From the NCBI GenBank assembly GCA_900550865.1, contig URTM01000010.1, forward strand, positions 16,573-80,572: a DNA stretch of 64,000 nucleotides. The letters are read 5' to 3'. This document shows, piece by piece, positions 41,785 through 49,241 of the stretch. The DNA comes from an uncultured Dorea sp. Its GTDB lineage: Bacteria > Bacillota > Clostridia > Lachnospirales > Lachnospiraceae. The notes below the pieces were generated by a model, which worked only from the letters and a program-made list of their open reading frames with translations, made no database searches and was not told the DNA's origin. The stretch's first letter is position 1; the number at the start of each line of letters is the position of its first letter. A program made the position numbers and the translations under genes.

Positions 41785-42291
41785 CTAGATCAGCCCGTCC
41801 ATCAGGTGGATCTTCATCTTCTGATTCTCTATATCAACATCCAGGATACATTCGCGGATTGCCGGAACCAGTACTTCTCCATGCTCTTCTGTATCGATCA
41901 CATAGACATCGTTCGCACCGGTCTCCATGACATCTTTTAATGTTCCGAATGGTTCATCGTCCTCTGTCACGACCTGGATTCCGATCATATCGGCGATAAA
42001 GTATTCATCCTCTTCCAGATCCACCGCATCTTTACGTTCTACCAGAAGCGGACATCTCTTATAACGTTCAATATCGTTGATGTTGTCAATCCCTTTGAAT
42101 TTCAGGATTACAAACTGTTTAAAGAATTTGACACCCTGGATCTCCAGCGGTTTTTTCTCTCTTCCGATGTCTAACAGTACATGTTTTAATGTTTTAAAAC
42201 GATTCGGGTCATCTGTGGTCGGAAATACTTTTACTTCCCCGCGCACTCCGTGTGTCGAAGTGATGACACCTACCTGTAACAATTCTTCCAT
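41785..42291 (-). CDS. rimM: ribosome maturation factor RimM
   Basis: Assists 30S head assembly by binding S19. 168 residues: RimM N-terminal domain (LLQVGVITSTHGVRGEVKVFPTTD) and C-terminal PRC barrel (EYFIADMIGIQVV, GTLKDVMETGANDVYV, VLVPAIRECILDVD). The true ATG (MEELLQVG) follows AAAGGAG; a longer in-frame reading would add 41 residues translated from an intergenic hairpin and half repeat and is rejected. Confidence 0.95.
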   Translation of the reverse strand: MEELLQVGVITSTHGVRGEVKVFPTTDDPNRFKTLKHVLLDIGREKKPLEIQGVKFFKQFVILKFKGIDNINDIERYKRCPLLVERKDAVDLEEDEYFIADMIGIQVVTEDDEPFGTLKDVMETGANDVYVIDTEEHGEVLVPAIRECILDVDIENQKMKIHLMDGLI

Positions 42292-42344
42292 AGATACTCC
42301 TTTTATACATATTCCGGGCGTTTTCTTAACTGCCCTCTTTCCTA

Positions 42345-42398
42345 ACGCATGGCGATAAGATAAACGGGACAGACCACAAGCGGGCCTGTCCCGGGACA
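42345..42398. repeat. half copy of family-2 repeat and GC-rich palindrome between khpA and rimM
   Basis: ACGCATGGCGAT (42345-42356) equals the 3' part of family-2 copy b. Next to it CGGGACAG/CTGTCCCG (42365-42372 / 42386-42393) can pair, overlapping a perfect 12-bp palindrome TGTCCCGGGACA (42387-42398), giving two competing hairpins inside the operon transcript. No U tract. Confidence 0.6.
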
Positions 42399-42421
42399 AA
42401 ATGGGAATCCCCATTACTATT

Positions 42422-42652
42422 CTAGTCCATGATATCTACGATAACTTTCTTATCTTCCTTTGCTGCTGCGGCTTTCACAACTGAGCGGATTGCCTTTGCA
42501 ATGCGGCCCTGTTTTCCGATTACTTTACCCATGTCGGATTCAGCAACACGTACTTCCAGAACTGTCGTCTTCTTCTCTTCGCGTTCGTTTACAACAACGC
42601 TTTCTGGATCGTCGACTAATGCTTTCGCAATTACTTCAACTAATTCCTTCAT
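42422..42652 (-). CDS. khpA: KH-domain RNA-binding protein KhpA
   Basis: 76-residue single KH domain (VVNEREEKKTTVLEVRVAE, DMGKVIGKQGRIAKAIRSVV with the GxxG loop GKQG). Partner of KhpB in sRNA binding and cell elongation in Firmicutes. Located between rpsP and rimM as usual. RBS GGAGG. Confidence 0.95.
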   Translation of the reverse strand: MKELVEVIAKALVDDPESVVVNEREEKKTTVLEVRVAESDMGKVIGKQGRIAKAIRSVVKAAAAKEDKKVIVDIMD

Positions 42653-42676
42653 AAATGCACACCTCCAGTGGCATAA

Positions 42677-42922
42677 TTATTTTTCGATGCCTGCTGCCTT
42701 TAAGATCTTTGCAACTGCTTCTGTAGGCTGAGCTCCGTTAGCAAGCCATTTCTTAGCTGCTTCTTCGTCAACTTTGATTGCACTTGGATCACAGTTCGGA
42801 TCGTATGTTCCGATCTCGTCGATGAATCTTCCGTCTCTTGGTGATCTAGAATCTGCTACGATGATTCTATAGAAAGGAGCCTTCTTCTGTCCCATTCTTC
42901 TTAATCTCATTTTTACTGCCAT
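42677..42922 (-). CDS. rpsP: 30S ribosomal protein S16
   Basis: 81 residues, complete: KMRLRRMGQKKAPFYRIIVAD, SRSPRDGRFIDEIGTYDP, VDEEAAKKWLANGAQPTEAV. RBS CGGAGG. Between ffh and khpA, the canonical order. Confidence 0.97.
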   Translation of the reverse strand: MAVKMRLRRMGQKKAPFYRIIVADSRSPRDGRFIDEIGTYDPNCDPSAIKVDEEAAKKWLANGAQPTEAVAKILKAAGIEK

Positions 42923-43001
42923 GTTAGTTTACCTCCGTAAATTATAATATTTTCATAGTTTATTTTTATCTATATAACGCGGGATTCGCGGTATATCATA
43001 T

Positions 43002-44354
43002 TTAAAATGGAAATCCGAATCTGCTTTTCTTCTTTCCTGCTTTGCCAAATTGTTTCATCAGCTTTTTCATCTCATTGAACTGCTTGATCATACGGTTCAC
43101 TTCGCTGATGTCCACCCCTGCACCTTTGGCAATTCTGTGCTTTCTGGATGGAGAAAGGATATCCGGATTGGCTCTTTCCGCCGGTGTCATGGAATGAATG
43201 ATCGCTTCCATTCTTCCCATCTTTTTCTCGGCTTCTGCCGTCTGTTCGTCGTCTAATCCTTTCATCTTGCCGCCCATGCCTCCAAGGCCCGGCAGCATGT
43301 TCATAATATTTCCAAGACCACCCATATTCTTCATCTGTTTGATACTTTCCAGATAATCGTCAAAATCGAACTGGTTTTTCTTAAGCTTCTGGGTCATCTC
43401 TCTGGCTTTTTCTTCATCGATCTCGGCTTCTGCCTTCTCGATGAGTGACAGGACATCTCCCATTCCGAGAATTCTCGATGCCATACGATCCGGATAAAAC
43501 TGTTCCAGATCTGAAAGCTTCTCTCCCATACCTACATACAGGATCGGCTTTCCGGTAACTGCCTTTACAGACAGTGCCGCACCACCTCTTGTATCACCGT
43601 CTAATTTGGTGACGATCACACCATCGATGCCGACCTTTTCATTGAACTCTTTTGCCACATTCACGGCATCCTGTCCGGTCATTGCATCAATAACGAGTAT
43701 GGTCTGATGTACTTCTACTTCCTCTTTGATCTCTTCGAGCTCTGCCATCATATCTTCATCAATATGAAGTCGTCCGGCCGTATCGAGGATCACGAGGTCG
43801 TTGCCATTCTTCTGTGCATGCTCAATTGCTGCTTTAGCGATGTTCGCCGGCTTATGGTTCTCTCCCATGGAGAAGACTTCCACACCCTGTTTCTCACCAT
43901 TGACCTGTAACTGCTTGATCGCAGCCGGTCTGTAGACATCACATGCAACTAACAGCGGTTTCTTACCTTTTAACTTGAACTTTCCGGCAAGCTTTGCTGT
44001 CGTGGTTGTCTTACCTGCTCCCTGAAGACCTGCCATCATGATAACCGTGATGGCCTTTCCAGGCTGAAGCTTGATCTCTGTCGTCTCGGATCCCATCAGG
44101 CTGATCAGTTCTTCATTTACGATCTTGATCACCATCTGTCCCGGGTTCAGGCCATTCATTACATCCTGACCGATCGCACGTTCCTGTACGCTCTTGATGA
44201 AGTCTTTTACTACTTTAAAGTTAACGTCCGCTGCAAGTAATGCACGCTTGATCTCTTTTAAAGCTTCTTTGACATCATCTTCTGTCAGACGTCCTTTGCT
44301 TCTCAGGTTCTTAAATACATTTTGAAGTTTCTCTGTCAAGCTGTCAAATGCCAT
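43002..44354 (-). CDS. ffh: signal recognition particle protein Ffh
   Basis: SRP54 GTPase bringing nascent membrane proteins to FtsY. 450 residues: N domain, G domain with GLQGAGKTTTTAKLAG (G1), DVYRPAAIKQL, DTAGRLHIDEDMM (G3), TKLDGDTRGGAALS (G4) and GxGEKLSDLEQFYPDRMASR, then the Met-rich M domain (MKNMGGLGNIMNMLPGLGG, SRKHRIAKGAGVDISEVNRM). Starts 1 nt after ylxM. Confidence 0.98.
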   Translation of the reverse strand: MAFDSLTEKLQNVFKNLRSKGRLTEDDVKEALKEIKRALLAADVNFKVVKDFIKSVQERAIGQDVMNGLNPGQMVIKIVNEELISLMGSETTEIKLQPGKAITVIMMAGLQGAGKTTTTAKLAGKFKLKGKKPLLVACDVYRPAAIKQLQVNGEKQGVEVFSMGENHKPANIAKAAIEHAQKNGNDLVILDTAGRLHIDEDMMAELEEIKEEVEVHQTILVIDAMTGQDAVNVAKEFNEKVGIDGVIVTKLDGDTRGGAALSVKAVTGKPILYVGMGEKLSDLEQFYPDRMASRILGMGDVLSLIEKAEAEIDEEKAREMTQKLKKNQFDFDDYLESIKQMKNMGGLGNIMNMLPGLGGMGGKMKGLDDEQTAEAEKKMGRMEAIIHSMTPAERANPDILSPSRKHRIAKGAGVDISEVNRMIKQFNEMKKLMKQFGKAGKKKSRFGFPF

Positions 44355-44355
44355 G

Positions 44356-44700
44356 CTATAACTCCTCTATAATTTCATCGGATATCTTCCGGATGTCCGC
44401 AACAAGTTCTTCTGCGTTCTCCTTCTCATATCCGTCCAGCAATTCGTCAATCTGCTTTACTTTTTCTCTGATCGACACGAACTTCTCTACCAGATGAAGT
44501 TTCTCTTCGTAGCCTTTCAGTGTCTGGGAACATCTCTTTACCAGATCATGTACGCCCTGTCTGCTGATTCCTTCTTCTCTTGCGATCTCGCCGAGTGATA
44601 AATCTTCCAGAACAAACTGTTCGTACACTTCTTTCTGATGATCTGTAAGAAGTTCTCCATAAAAATCATATAATAATGCCTGTTCTAATATTTCATTCAT
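44356..44700 (-). CDS. ylxM: YlxM family putative DNA-binding protein
   Basis: 114 residues; HTH protein associated with SRP genes: LYDFYGELLTDHQKEVYEQF, sigma-70 region 4-like helices DLSLGEIAREEGISRQGVHDLVKR. ATG at MNEILEQ after AGGTGAAAG; an earlier in-frame ATG would lie inside the promoter. First gene of the ffh-rpsP-khpA-rimM-trmD run. Confidence 0.92.
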   Translation of the reverse strand: MNEILEQALLYDFYGELLTDHQKEVYEQFVLEDLSLGEIAREEGISRQGVHDLVKRCSQTLKGYEEKLHLVEKFVSIREKVKQIDELLDGYEKENAEELVADIRKISDEIIEEL

Positions 44701-44716
44701 GTCTTTCACCTGTGAT

Positions 44717-44745
44717 ATCATATAACACTTCCGGACAGGTGTCAA
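44717..44745 (-). promoter_or_regulatory. promoter of the ylxM-ffh-rpsP operon
   Basis: TTGACA, 17 bp, TATGAT, nearly consensus. The predicted leader is only ~10-15 nt before the RBS. Confidence 0.8.
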
Positions 44746-44783
44746 GTATTTTTTCTTTACACCTTCATTTTTTCAAAATAAAA

Positions 44784-44812
44784 TTGATTTCCCCGTGACT
44801 TTGTCGTAATAT
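44784..44812 (+). promoter_or_regulatory. promoter of the J-domain gene
   Basis: TTGATT, 17 bp, TAATAT, divergent from the ylxM promoter. Confidence 0.65.
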
Positions 44813-44881
44813 ATCTGATGGAAGATATTGCCGGCTGCAGTATCTTCTAATCAGGTCCATATATTATAAGGGGAGAATATA

Positions 44882-45547
44882 ATGGCAAAAAAAAATTATT
44901 ACAAGATGCTTGGTGTGTCAAGAACGGCTTCTCCGGAAGAGATCTCGGCCGCCAAGAACAGACTTGCAAAAAAATACCATCCCGATGCCAATATGAAAGA
45001 CGGGATCGATACAACCAAAAAGATGCAGCAGATTCTGGAGGCTTACCGCATCCTTTCCGATCCGAAAAAGCGCGCTTCCTACGACCGCAAAGTATTTGGA
45101 AAACCTTCCGAAAAATCTGACCGGAAATTTGATCTGTTCAATCTTCATAATATGGAAGAAACAGAACCACTCTCCGGTACCCCATTTATAAATTACTGGC
45201 GTGCCGCAGATTCTTTATACGATATCACGCTGGAAAGTGAACAGCTTTTCAAAGAAAAGGGAAAAGAAAATACAAAGAACACAAGGCTGTCGGATCTGTC
45301 CTCACAGGCACTCGACTATGCCGTTACCTTACACGAAGCGGAGATTCCTGAAAAGTACTGGCTTCCTGCGATCATGGACTGGCTTCTTTTCACCTGGTAC
45401 AAGAACCGGAACCTTCCGGTCTCTTATCTTCTGAAGCTTTACGATGATTATTCAAAAAAAGAAATCAGCGGATTCAAGCGCATGAAACTGCAAAAGGAAA
45501 TGCTCCATTTCCAACATTCATTAAAAAGACTGGTTAATTACAGATAA
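44882..45547 (+). CDS. J-domain (DnaJ-type) co-chaperone-like protein
   Basis: 221 residues: N-terminal J domain (YYKMLGVSRTASPEEISAAK, KKYHPDANMKD with the HPD triad at ~33-35, ILEAYRILSDPKKRASYDRKVF), then a ~140-residue region without zinc-finger or DnaJ substrate domains and with no family I recognise (GTPFINYWRAADSLYDITLE, PEKYWLPAIMDWLLFTWYKN). It would stimulate a DnaK partner for a specialised client. RBS AGGGGAG. Upstream of the Cys-rich protein by 68 nt with no terminator between, so possibly one transcript. Confidence 0.88.
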   Translation: MAKKNYYKMLGVSRTASPEEISAAKNRLAKKYHPDANMKDGIDTTKKMQQILEAYRILSDPKKRASYDRKVFGKPSEKSDRKFDLFNLHNMEETEPLSGTPFINYWRAADSLYDITLESEQLFKEKGKENTKNTRLSDLSSQALDYAVTLHEAEIPEKYWLPAIMDWLLFTWYKNRNLPVSYLLKLYDDYSKKEISGFKRMKLQKEMLHFQHSLKRLVNYR

Positions 45548-45615
45548 TTTTCATCTCACACATTTCCGCAAACTGCATATTATGTACTGTAAACATCATT
45601 ATTGGAGGATTCAAT

Positions 45616-45927
45616 ATGAGCGATTTAAGTACAGCAAACTGTGGATGCGGCTGTGAGGGACGCGACAGATTCGGCGGAGACTGCGGATGCGGCGGATGTA
45701 ACGGTGGATGCGGATGCGGCAATAATGGATGCGGTTTCGGCAACAACAGCTGCCTGTGGATCATCCTTCTTCTCTGCTGCTGCGGCGGATTCGGCAACGG
45801 CTGTGGATGTAGCAATGGCTGTGGATGCGGCAATGACAGCTGCCTGTGGATCATCCTTCTTCTCTGCTGCTGTGGCGGATTCGGCAATGGATGCGGATGC
45901 GGCAATGGCTGTGGATGCGGATGCTAG
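45616..45927 (+). CDS. Gly/Cys-rich protein with duplicated hydrophobic CCC modules
   Basis: 103 residues with 26 Cys and very many Gly, mostly as CGC and GCG runs. Two copies of SCLWIILLLCCCGGFGNG (from ~45 and ~75) result from a 90-bp tandem duplication (45736-45825 and 45826-45915). A strong RBS (TTGGAGG) and a following terminator support expression. Similar proteins in Clostridia are labelled chorion-class high-cysteine proteins without known role; the WIILLL core may insert in or on a membrane while Cys clusters crosslink or bind metal. A spore- or envelope-layer role is speculation. Confidence 0.75.
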   Translation: MSDLSTANCGCGCEGRDRFGGDCGCGGCNGGCGCGNNGCGFGNNSCLWIILLLCCCGGFGNGCGCSNGCGCGNDSCLWIILLLCCCGGFGNGCGCGNGCGCGC

Positions 45928-45955
45928 ACAACATAATATTTCCTGCATAGGACTT

Positions 45956-45987
45956 AAGAGACGGAGTCATTTTTCCGTCTCTTTTTT
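45956..45987 (+). terminator. terminator of the Gly/Cys-rich gene
   Basis: AAGAGACGGA/TCCGTCTCTT stem with six T following, 28 nt after the stop. Confidence 0.88.
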
Positions 45988-46025
45988 CATATATATTTAT
46001 AACGCTGATCCCGGGAGGAGTCACT

Positions 46026-46493
46026 ATGGCCGGAAAACCTTCAAAACCAATGACGCCATTTGATAAATCTGTCACACCCTCCTATTTATATAAATTGAAG
46101 CTCTTTCTTTCCTTCCTGCCTCCTTCCACTCAGCGCTTCCTTGCCGTCTATATCAAATTCTCTGAATTCCGGTATACGATGGACTATTTCCGGGGACTGC
46201 CGTTTCATGCATTTTCTTTTCAGTCGATCGGTGAACTTGCACCTTATATGGATGAAAATGAACGGAATATGATGGACCAGATGACTTCCATGATGCAGAT
46301 GATGGAAATGATGACGATGGCACAGAGTAGTTCCGCAGCCGGAGGTTCCGGTTCCGCAAGCCCTGTTGATCTTATGAAAGCAATGATGTCCGGCGAAGAT
46401 ATGGAAATGTTCCAAAGTTACATGGATCTGTTCGACCAGGAACTTTCCGGGTCCGGAACCGATACAAAGAAAGGAGATTTTTCACATGAATGA
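46026..46493 (+). CDS. uncharacterised Met-rich protein
   Basis: 155 residues, not recognised. Residues 1-80 mix hydrophobic and basic segments (YLYKLKLFLSFLPPSTQRF, FLAVYIKFSEFRYTMDYF); ~81-103 is strikingly Met-rich (ERNMMDQMTSMMQMMEMMTM), followed by a Ser/Gly-rich linker and an acidic helix ending GDFSHE. No signal peptide. RBS GGGAGGAG. Its stop overlaps the next gene by 8 nt (coupled translation), so the two products probably act together. Met-rich amphipathic helices bind hydrophobic partners or copper in other proteins; no function is assigned. Confidence 0.7.
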   Translation: MAGKPSKPMTPFDKSVTPSYLYKLKLFLSFLPPSTQRFLAVYIKFSEFRYTMDYFRGLPFHAFSFQSIGELAPYMDENERNMMDQMTSMMQMMEMMTMAQSSSAAGGSGSASPVDLMKAMMSGEDMEMFQSYMDLFDQELSGSGTDTKKGDFSHE

Positions 46494-46821
46494 AACAACG
46501 AATCATACAGCGAATGAAAACACTTCCGGAAACAATTTTGCAAACAGCTGGATGGATCATCCGGCCATGAAGGGGATGGATCCGGTCAAACTGGAGTTGA
46601 TCCGGCTTGCAGCCAGACAGACCGCAGGCAAAAACGGGAGGTCTCTGGCTCCCATTATGATGGCACTCATCACCAGTGCAAACAAGAAAGGAATCCAGTT
46701 CACTCCACAGGAAATGTCTCTCATCCTCGACATCCTGAAAGAAGGCCGTTCCAGAGAAGAACAGAATCAGATCGACCAGATGGTGCAGATGGTCCGCACA
46801 CACATGAAGAACAATACTTAA
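46486..46821 (+). CDS. uncharacterised small protein coupled to the Met-rich gene
   Basis: 111 residues, not recognised. An Asn/Thr-rich start is followed by a predicted all-helical part (MDPVKLELIRLAARQTAG, SLAPIMMALITSANKKG, FTPQEMSLILDILKEGRS, EEQNQIDQMVQMVRTHMK). The PQEMSLILDILKEGR segment also occurs as a conserved-looking helix pair. AAAGGAG lies 9 nt upstream inside the preceding gene. Followed by a half family-2 repeat and a terminator. Coupling to the Met-rich gene suggests a complex. Confidence 0.7.
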   Translation: MNETTNHTANENTSGNNFANSWMDHPAMKGMDPVKLELIRLAARQTAGKNGRSLAPIMMALITSANKKGIQFTPQEMSLILDILKEGRSREEQNQIDQMVQMVRTHMKNNT

Positions 46822-46824
46822 TAC

Positions 46825-46846
46825 CTTCTCTTGCATACTTTGGTAT
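46825..46846 (+). repeat. family-2 repeat, 3' half copy e
   Basis: CTTCTCTTGCATACTTTGGT continues to AT; equals the 3' half of copies c and d. Lies between a gene stop and its terminator. Confidence 0.6.
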
Positions 46847-46847
46847 A

Positions 46848-46880
46848 AAGAAGAAGGGCCTTTTTAAAGCCCTTCTTCTT
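46848..46880. terminator. convergent terminator overlapping the thioesterase 3' end
   Basis: 12-bp stem AAGAAGAAGGGC/GCCCTTCTTCTT with a loop of nine; the right arm encodes the last five thioesterase residues (KEEGL). Confidence 0.75.
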
Positions 46881-47340
46881 TACGCATCATACGGAGTTCT
46901 CTTCTCTTTTCTCCCTTTGCCCATTCTTCTTTTTCTTCTTCTGTCTCAAGTTCCAGTCTTGGTACTCTTACCGGCTTATCATTCTTATCCAGTGCTACCA
47001 TTGTAAAGTATGCATGATTGATTGGTGTACGCTCCCCACTCAATGCCTCTACATACGTATCTACTTTTACTTCCATGGAAGTATTGCCGACATAAGTTAC
47101 TTTTCCTATGATTACAACCGTATCTTTGACATATGCACCACGTAAGAAACTTAAGCTGTCTACGGATGCTGTGATCACATTTCTTCTTGTGTGACGCTTT
47201 GCCACCATTCCCGCCACTTCATCGATCCACTGCATAAGTGCCCCTCCGAATAAACGGTCAGACGCATTCAGGTGCTGCGGTCTTACCATGTGGACAGTCT
47301 CTACAATCGAATCGGATACTTTTCTGCTTTCCATTTCCAC
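46864..47340 (-). CDS. acyl-CoA thioesterase (hotdog fold, YciA/YkhA-like)
   Basis: About 158 residues: hotdog domain with VHMVRPQHLNASDRLFGGAL, MQWIDEVAGMVAKRHTR (catalytic Asp/Glu region), VITASVDSLSFLRGAYVKD, then TSMEVKVDTYVEA and a charged tail (ETEEEKEEWAKGEKRRE). Hydrolyses short/medium acyl-CoA. Start is a GTG 8 nt after GAGAGG, or the ATG two codons later. Own promoter at 47376-47404; converges with the unknown gene pair. Confidence 0.9.
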   Translation of the reverse strand: MEMESRKVSDSIVETVHMVRPQHLNASDRLFGGALMQWIDEVAGMVAKRHTRRNVITASVDSLSFLRGAYVKDTVVIIGKVTYVGNTSMEVKVDTYVEALSGERTPINHAYFTMVALDKNDKPVRVPRLELETEEEKEEWAKGEKRRELRMMRKEEGL

Positions 47341-47375
47341 AAAAAACACCTCTCTTTTTCTTTTTAAGCCCTTTT

Positions 47376-47404
47376 ATTATAGCACCGGATTTGTTATACT
47401 TAAA
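47376..47404 (-). promoter_or_regulatory. promoter of the thioesterase gene
   Basis: Perfect TATAAT with extended TGC, 17 bp from a weak TTTAAG -35. Confidence 0.6.
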
Positions 47405-47458
47405 CTGATTTCAATGTAAGTATTCTGAAATTCATGTATTTAGTTGTATACAATACAG

Positions 47459-47498
47459 AGAACTTGCCACTGGCAACTTCTCTTGCACACTTTGGTAT
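47459..47498 (+). repeat. family-2 repeat copy d (40 bp)
   Basis: AGAACTTGCCACTGGCAACT at the start and CTTGCACACTTTGGTAT at the end; about 33 of 40 positions match copy c at 63697-63736. In the gap between the thioesterase and truA-like genes. Confidence 0.7.
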
Positions 47499-47595
47499 AG
47501 CAAAACGGGAAAGCCCGTCACTGACTGCTTTTCTTACACATTTACATAATTCAATATATTAAACAGGCTGCCTTTCGCAGCAGAATGGAGTTCTC

Positions 47596-48333
47596 ATGAG
47601 AAATATAAAATTAACGATCGAATACGATGGAAGCCGTTACCAGGGATGGACAAGACTGGGAAAAGACGAATCCGGCAATACCATCTCTAATAAAATCACG
47701 GAAGTTTTAAAAAAGATGACAGACGAAGATGACCTGGAACTTTTCTGCGGATGCCGTACCGAAGTCGGCGTACATGCTTATGCACAGATCGCTAACTTCA
47801 GGACGTCCTGTTCTGTCAGTACACAGAACATCAAGCACTATCTGAACCGTTATCTTCCGATGGATATCGCGATCATCGAAGTGGAAGAAGTGCCGGAACG
47901 TTTCCACGCACAGCTCAATGCCACATCCAAGACTTATGTATACCGCATGACGATCGACGATGTACCGAGTGTCTTTGACCGGAAATATACTTACCACTGC
48001 TACCGCATCCCGGACAAACGTGTAATGCAACAGGCAGCAGAGAAGCTTACCGGACGTCATGATTTCCGCAACTTCTCCAGTGCGAAGAAGACAAAATCTA
48101 CAGTCCGTGAGATCTTTGATATTGATATCTATGGAGATATCGAGGAAATGCAGATTCTGATCCATGCGGATGATTTTCTTCACAACATGGCCCGCATCAT
48201 TGTTGGTACGCTGATGGATATTGGGCTTGGCAACCGCTCTGTGCAGGATATTGATGATATCTTTGCGGGAATTCTGGAAGCCAGTGCGCCTTGCGATCCG
48301 AAGGGGTTGTATTTGCAGGAGGTTACCTATTAA
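47596..48333 (+). CDS. truA: TruA-family tRNA pseudouridine synthase homologue with Asp-to-Glu change
   Basis: 245 residues with TruA layout: KLTIEYDGSRYQGWTRLG, FCGCRTEVGVHAYAQIANF, YLNRYLPMDIAI, RFHAQLNATSKTYVYRM, LTGRHDFRNFSSAKK, DDFLHNMARIIVGTL and the end DPKGLYLQEVTY. Known TruA enzymes have a strictly conserved catalytic Asp in RTDxGVHA; here the codon is GAA (Glu). The usual GWQxQ motif near the N-terminus is also changed (GWTRLG). It may be a paralogue with altered or lost activity on tRNA positions 38-40; a normal truA could lie elsewhere. RBS TGGAG. Confidence 0.85.
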   Translation: MRNIKLTIEYDGSRYQGWTRLGKDESGNTISNKITEVLKKMTDEDDLELFCGCRTEVGVHAYAQIANFRTSCSVSTQNIKHYLNRYLPMDIAIIEVEEVPERFHAQLNATSKTYVYRMTIDDVPSVFDRKYTYHCYRIPDKRVMQQAAEKLTGRHDFRNFSSAKKTKSTVREIFDIDIYGDIEEMQILIHADDFLHNMARIIVGTLMDIGLGNRSVQDIDDIFAGILEASAPCDPKGLYLQEVTY

Positions 48334-48358
48334 TTTAGCATCCGCTGCCAGTCACGAC

Positions 48359-48397
48359 TTGAAGGAAACAATAGATAAGGATTATTGTTTCCTTCAA
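48359..48397. terminator. convergent hairpin between the TruA homologue and the DeoR gene
   Basis: Perfect 15-bp stem TTGAAGGAAACAATA/TATTGTTTCCTTCAA with a 9-nt loop; no clear T-run. Confidence 0.65.
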
Positions 48398-48427
48398 GGA
48401 CTGAGAGGCCGCTTCCCAGTTAATAAA

Positions 48428-49174
48428 TTAAATCCCAACAATCCGTACTCCCCGCATCTCCAATACTTCCATTTCCTCCGGTGTGAACTGCCGGTCCGTA
48501 ATTACTCCGGTGTAGTCTTCCAGCTGGTTGATCCAGGTCATGGATTGTTTGCCAAATTTCGACTGATCCACTGCCAGATAGGATCTTGCGCATTGCTTTG
48601 GCACCTGACGTTTCAGCCACATTTTTTCATGTGTCGGTGTCGTCACCTGGAACTCTTCGTTGATGGAAGCCGCCCCAAAGAACCCCACATCAAACCGGAA
48701 ATCCTTTAACATCTCTGTTGCATATCTGCCGAACAGACTGCCCGTTTCTTTCTGCAGCATACCGCCACAGATATATACTTTCGCATTGCTGCTTTTTAAT
48801 ACCTGTGCAATCTCCAGATCATTTGTCACAACGATGATATCCGGAATGTCACAGATCCGTTTCGCGATCTCACAGGTTGTCGTTCCCGCATCCAGAAACA
48901 CTGAATCTCCCGGATGTACAAATTCCACACATTTCCCTGCAATTGCCGCTTTGCTTTTTTTGTTGCTGGTCTGCTTTTTCTCATAAGCCACTTCCTGCTT
49001 TGCAACCGCGCCCCCATGGCATCGTTCGATCATATTACCGTTTTCCAGCTTTACCAGATCTCTTCGGATCGTCATGGAACTTACATTTAGTTCTCTAGCC
49101 AGTTCGTCTACCTGCACACTTCCATTCTCTCTGATCAGTTCAACGATCATGGCCTGTCTTTCTGCCGCAAGCAT
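48428..49174 (-). CDS. DeoR/GlpR family transcriptional regulator
   Basis: 248 residues: N-terminal DeoR winged HTH (LAAERQAMIVELIRENGSVQ, VDELARELNVSSMTIRRDL, MIERCHGGA), then the DeoR sensor domain with VFLDAGTTTCEIAKRI, VVTNDLEIAQVL, YICGGML and the end GVRIVGI. Such proteins usually sense a sugar phosphate. It follows the CDF gene and the four-carbon acid operon in the same direction, so it may regulate that operon; see the direct repeats at 54441-54517. RBS AGGAGG. Confidence 0.92.
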   Translation of the reverse strand: MLAAERQAMIVELIRENGSVQVDELARELNVSSMTIRRDLVKLENGNMIERCHGGAVAKQEVAYEKKQTSNKKSKAAIAGKCVEFVHPGDSVFLDAGTTTCEIAKRICDIPDIIVVTNDLEIAQVLKSSNAKVYICGGMLQKETGSLFGRYATEMLKDFRFDVGFFGAASINEEFQVTTPTHEKMWLKRQVPKQCARSYLAVDQSKFGKQSMTWINQLEDYTGVITDRQFTPEEMEVLEMRGVRIVGI

Positions 49175-49241
49175 ATTATTTCCTCCTACTTTATGCCGGA
49201 TCTGCTATCTGCAGCCCTTTTATTCTTCCATTTTATAAAAA

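Noticed and set aside
42292..42414. 41-residue N-terminal extension of RimM
   Set aside because: It translates a hairpin and half repeat; RimM homology and a good RBS start at the internal ATG.
45625..46063. Long open frames opposite and across the Gly/Cys-rich gene (Ala/Ser-rich or Pro/His-rich products)
   Set aside because: They are by-products of the GGC/TGC repeats; no RBS, and the compositions are artefacts of the duplicated unit.
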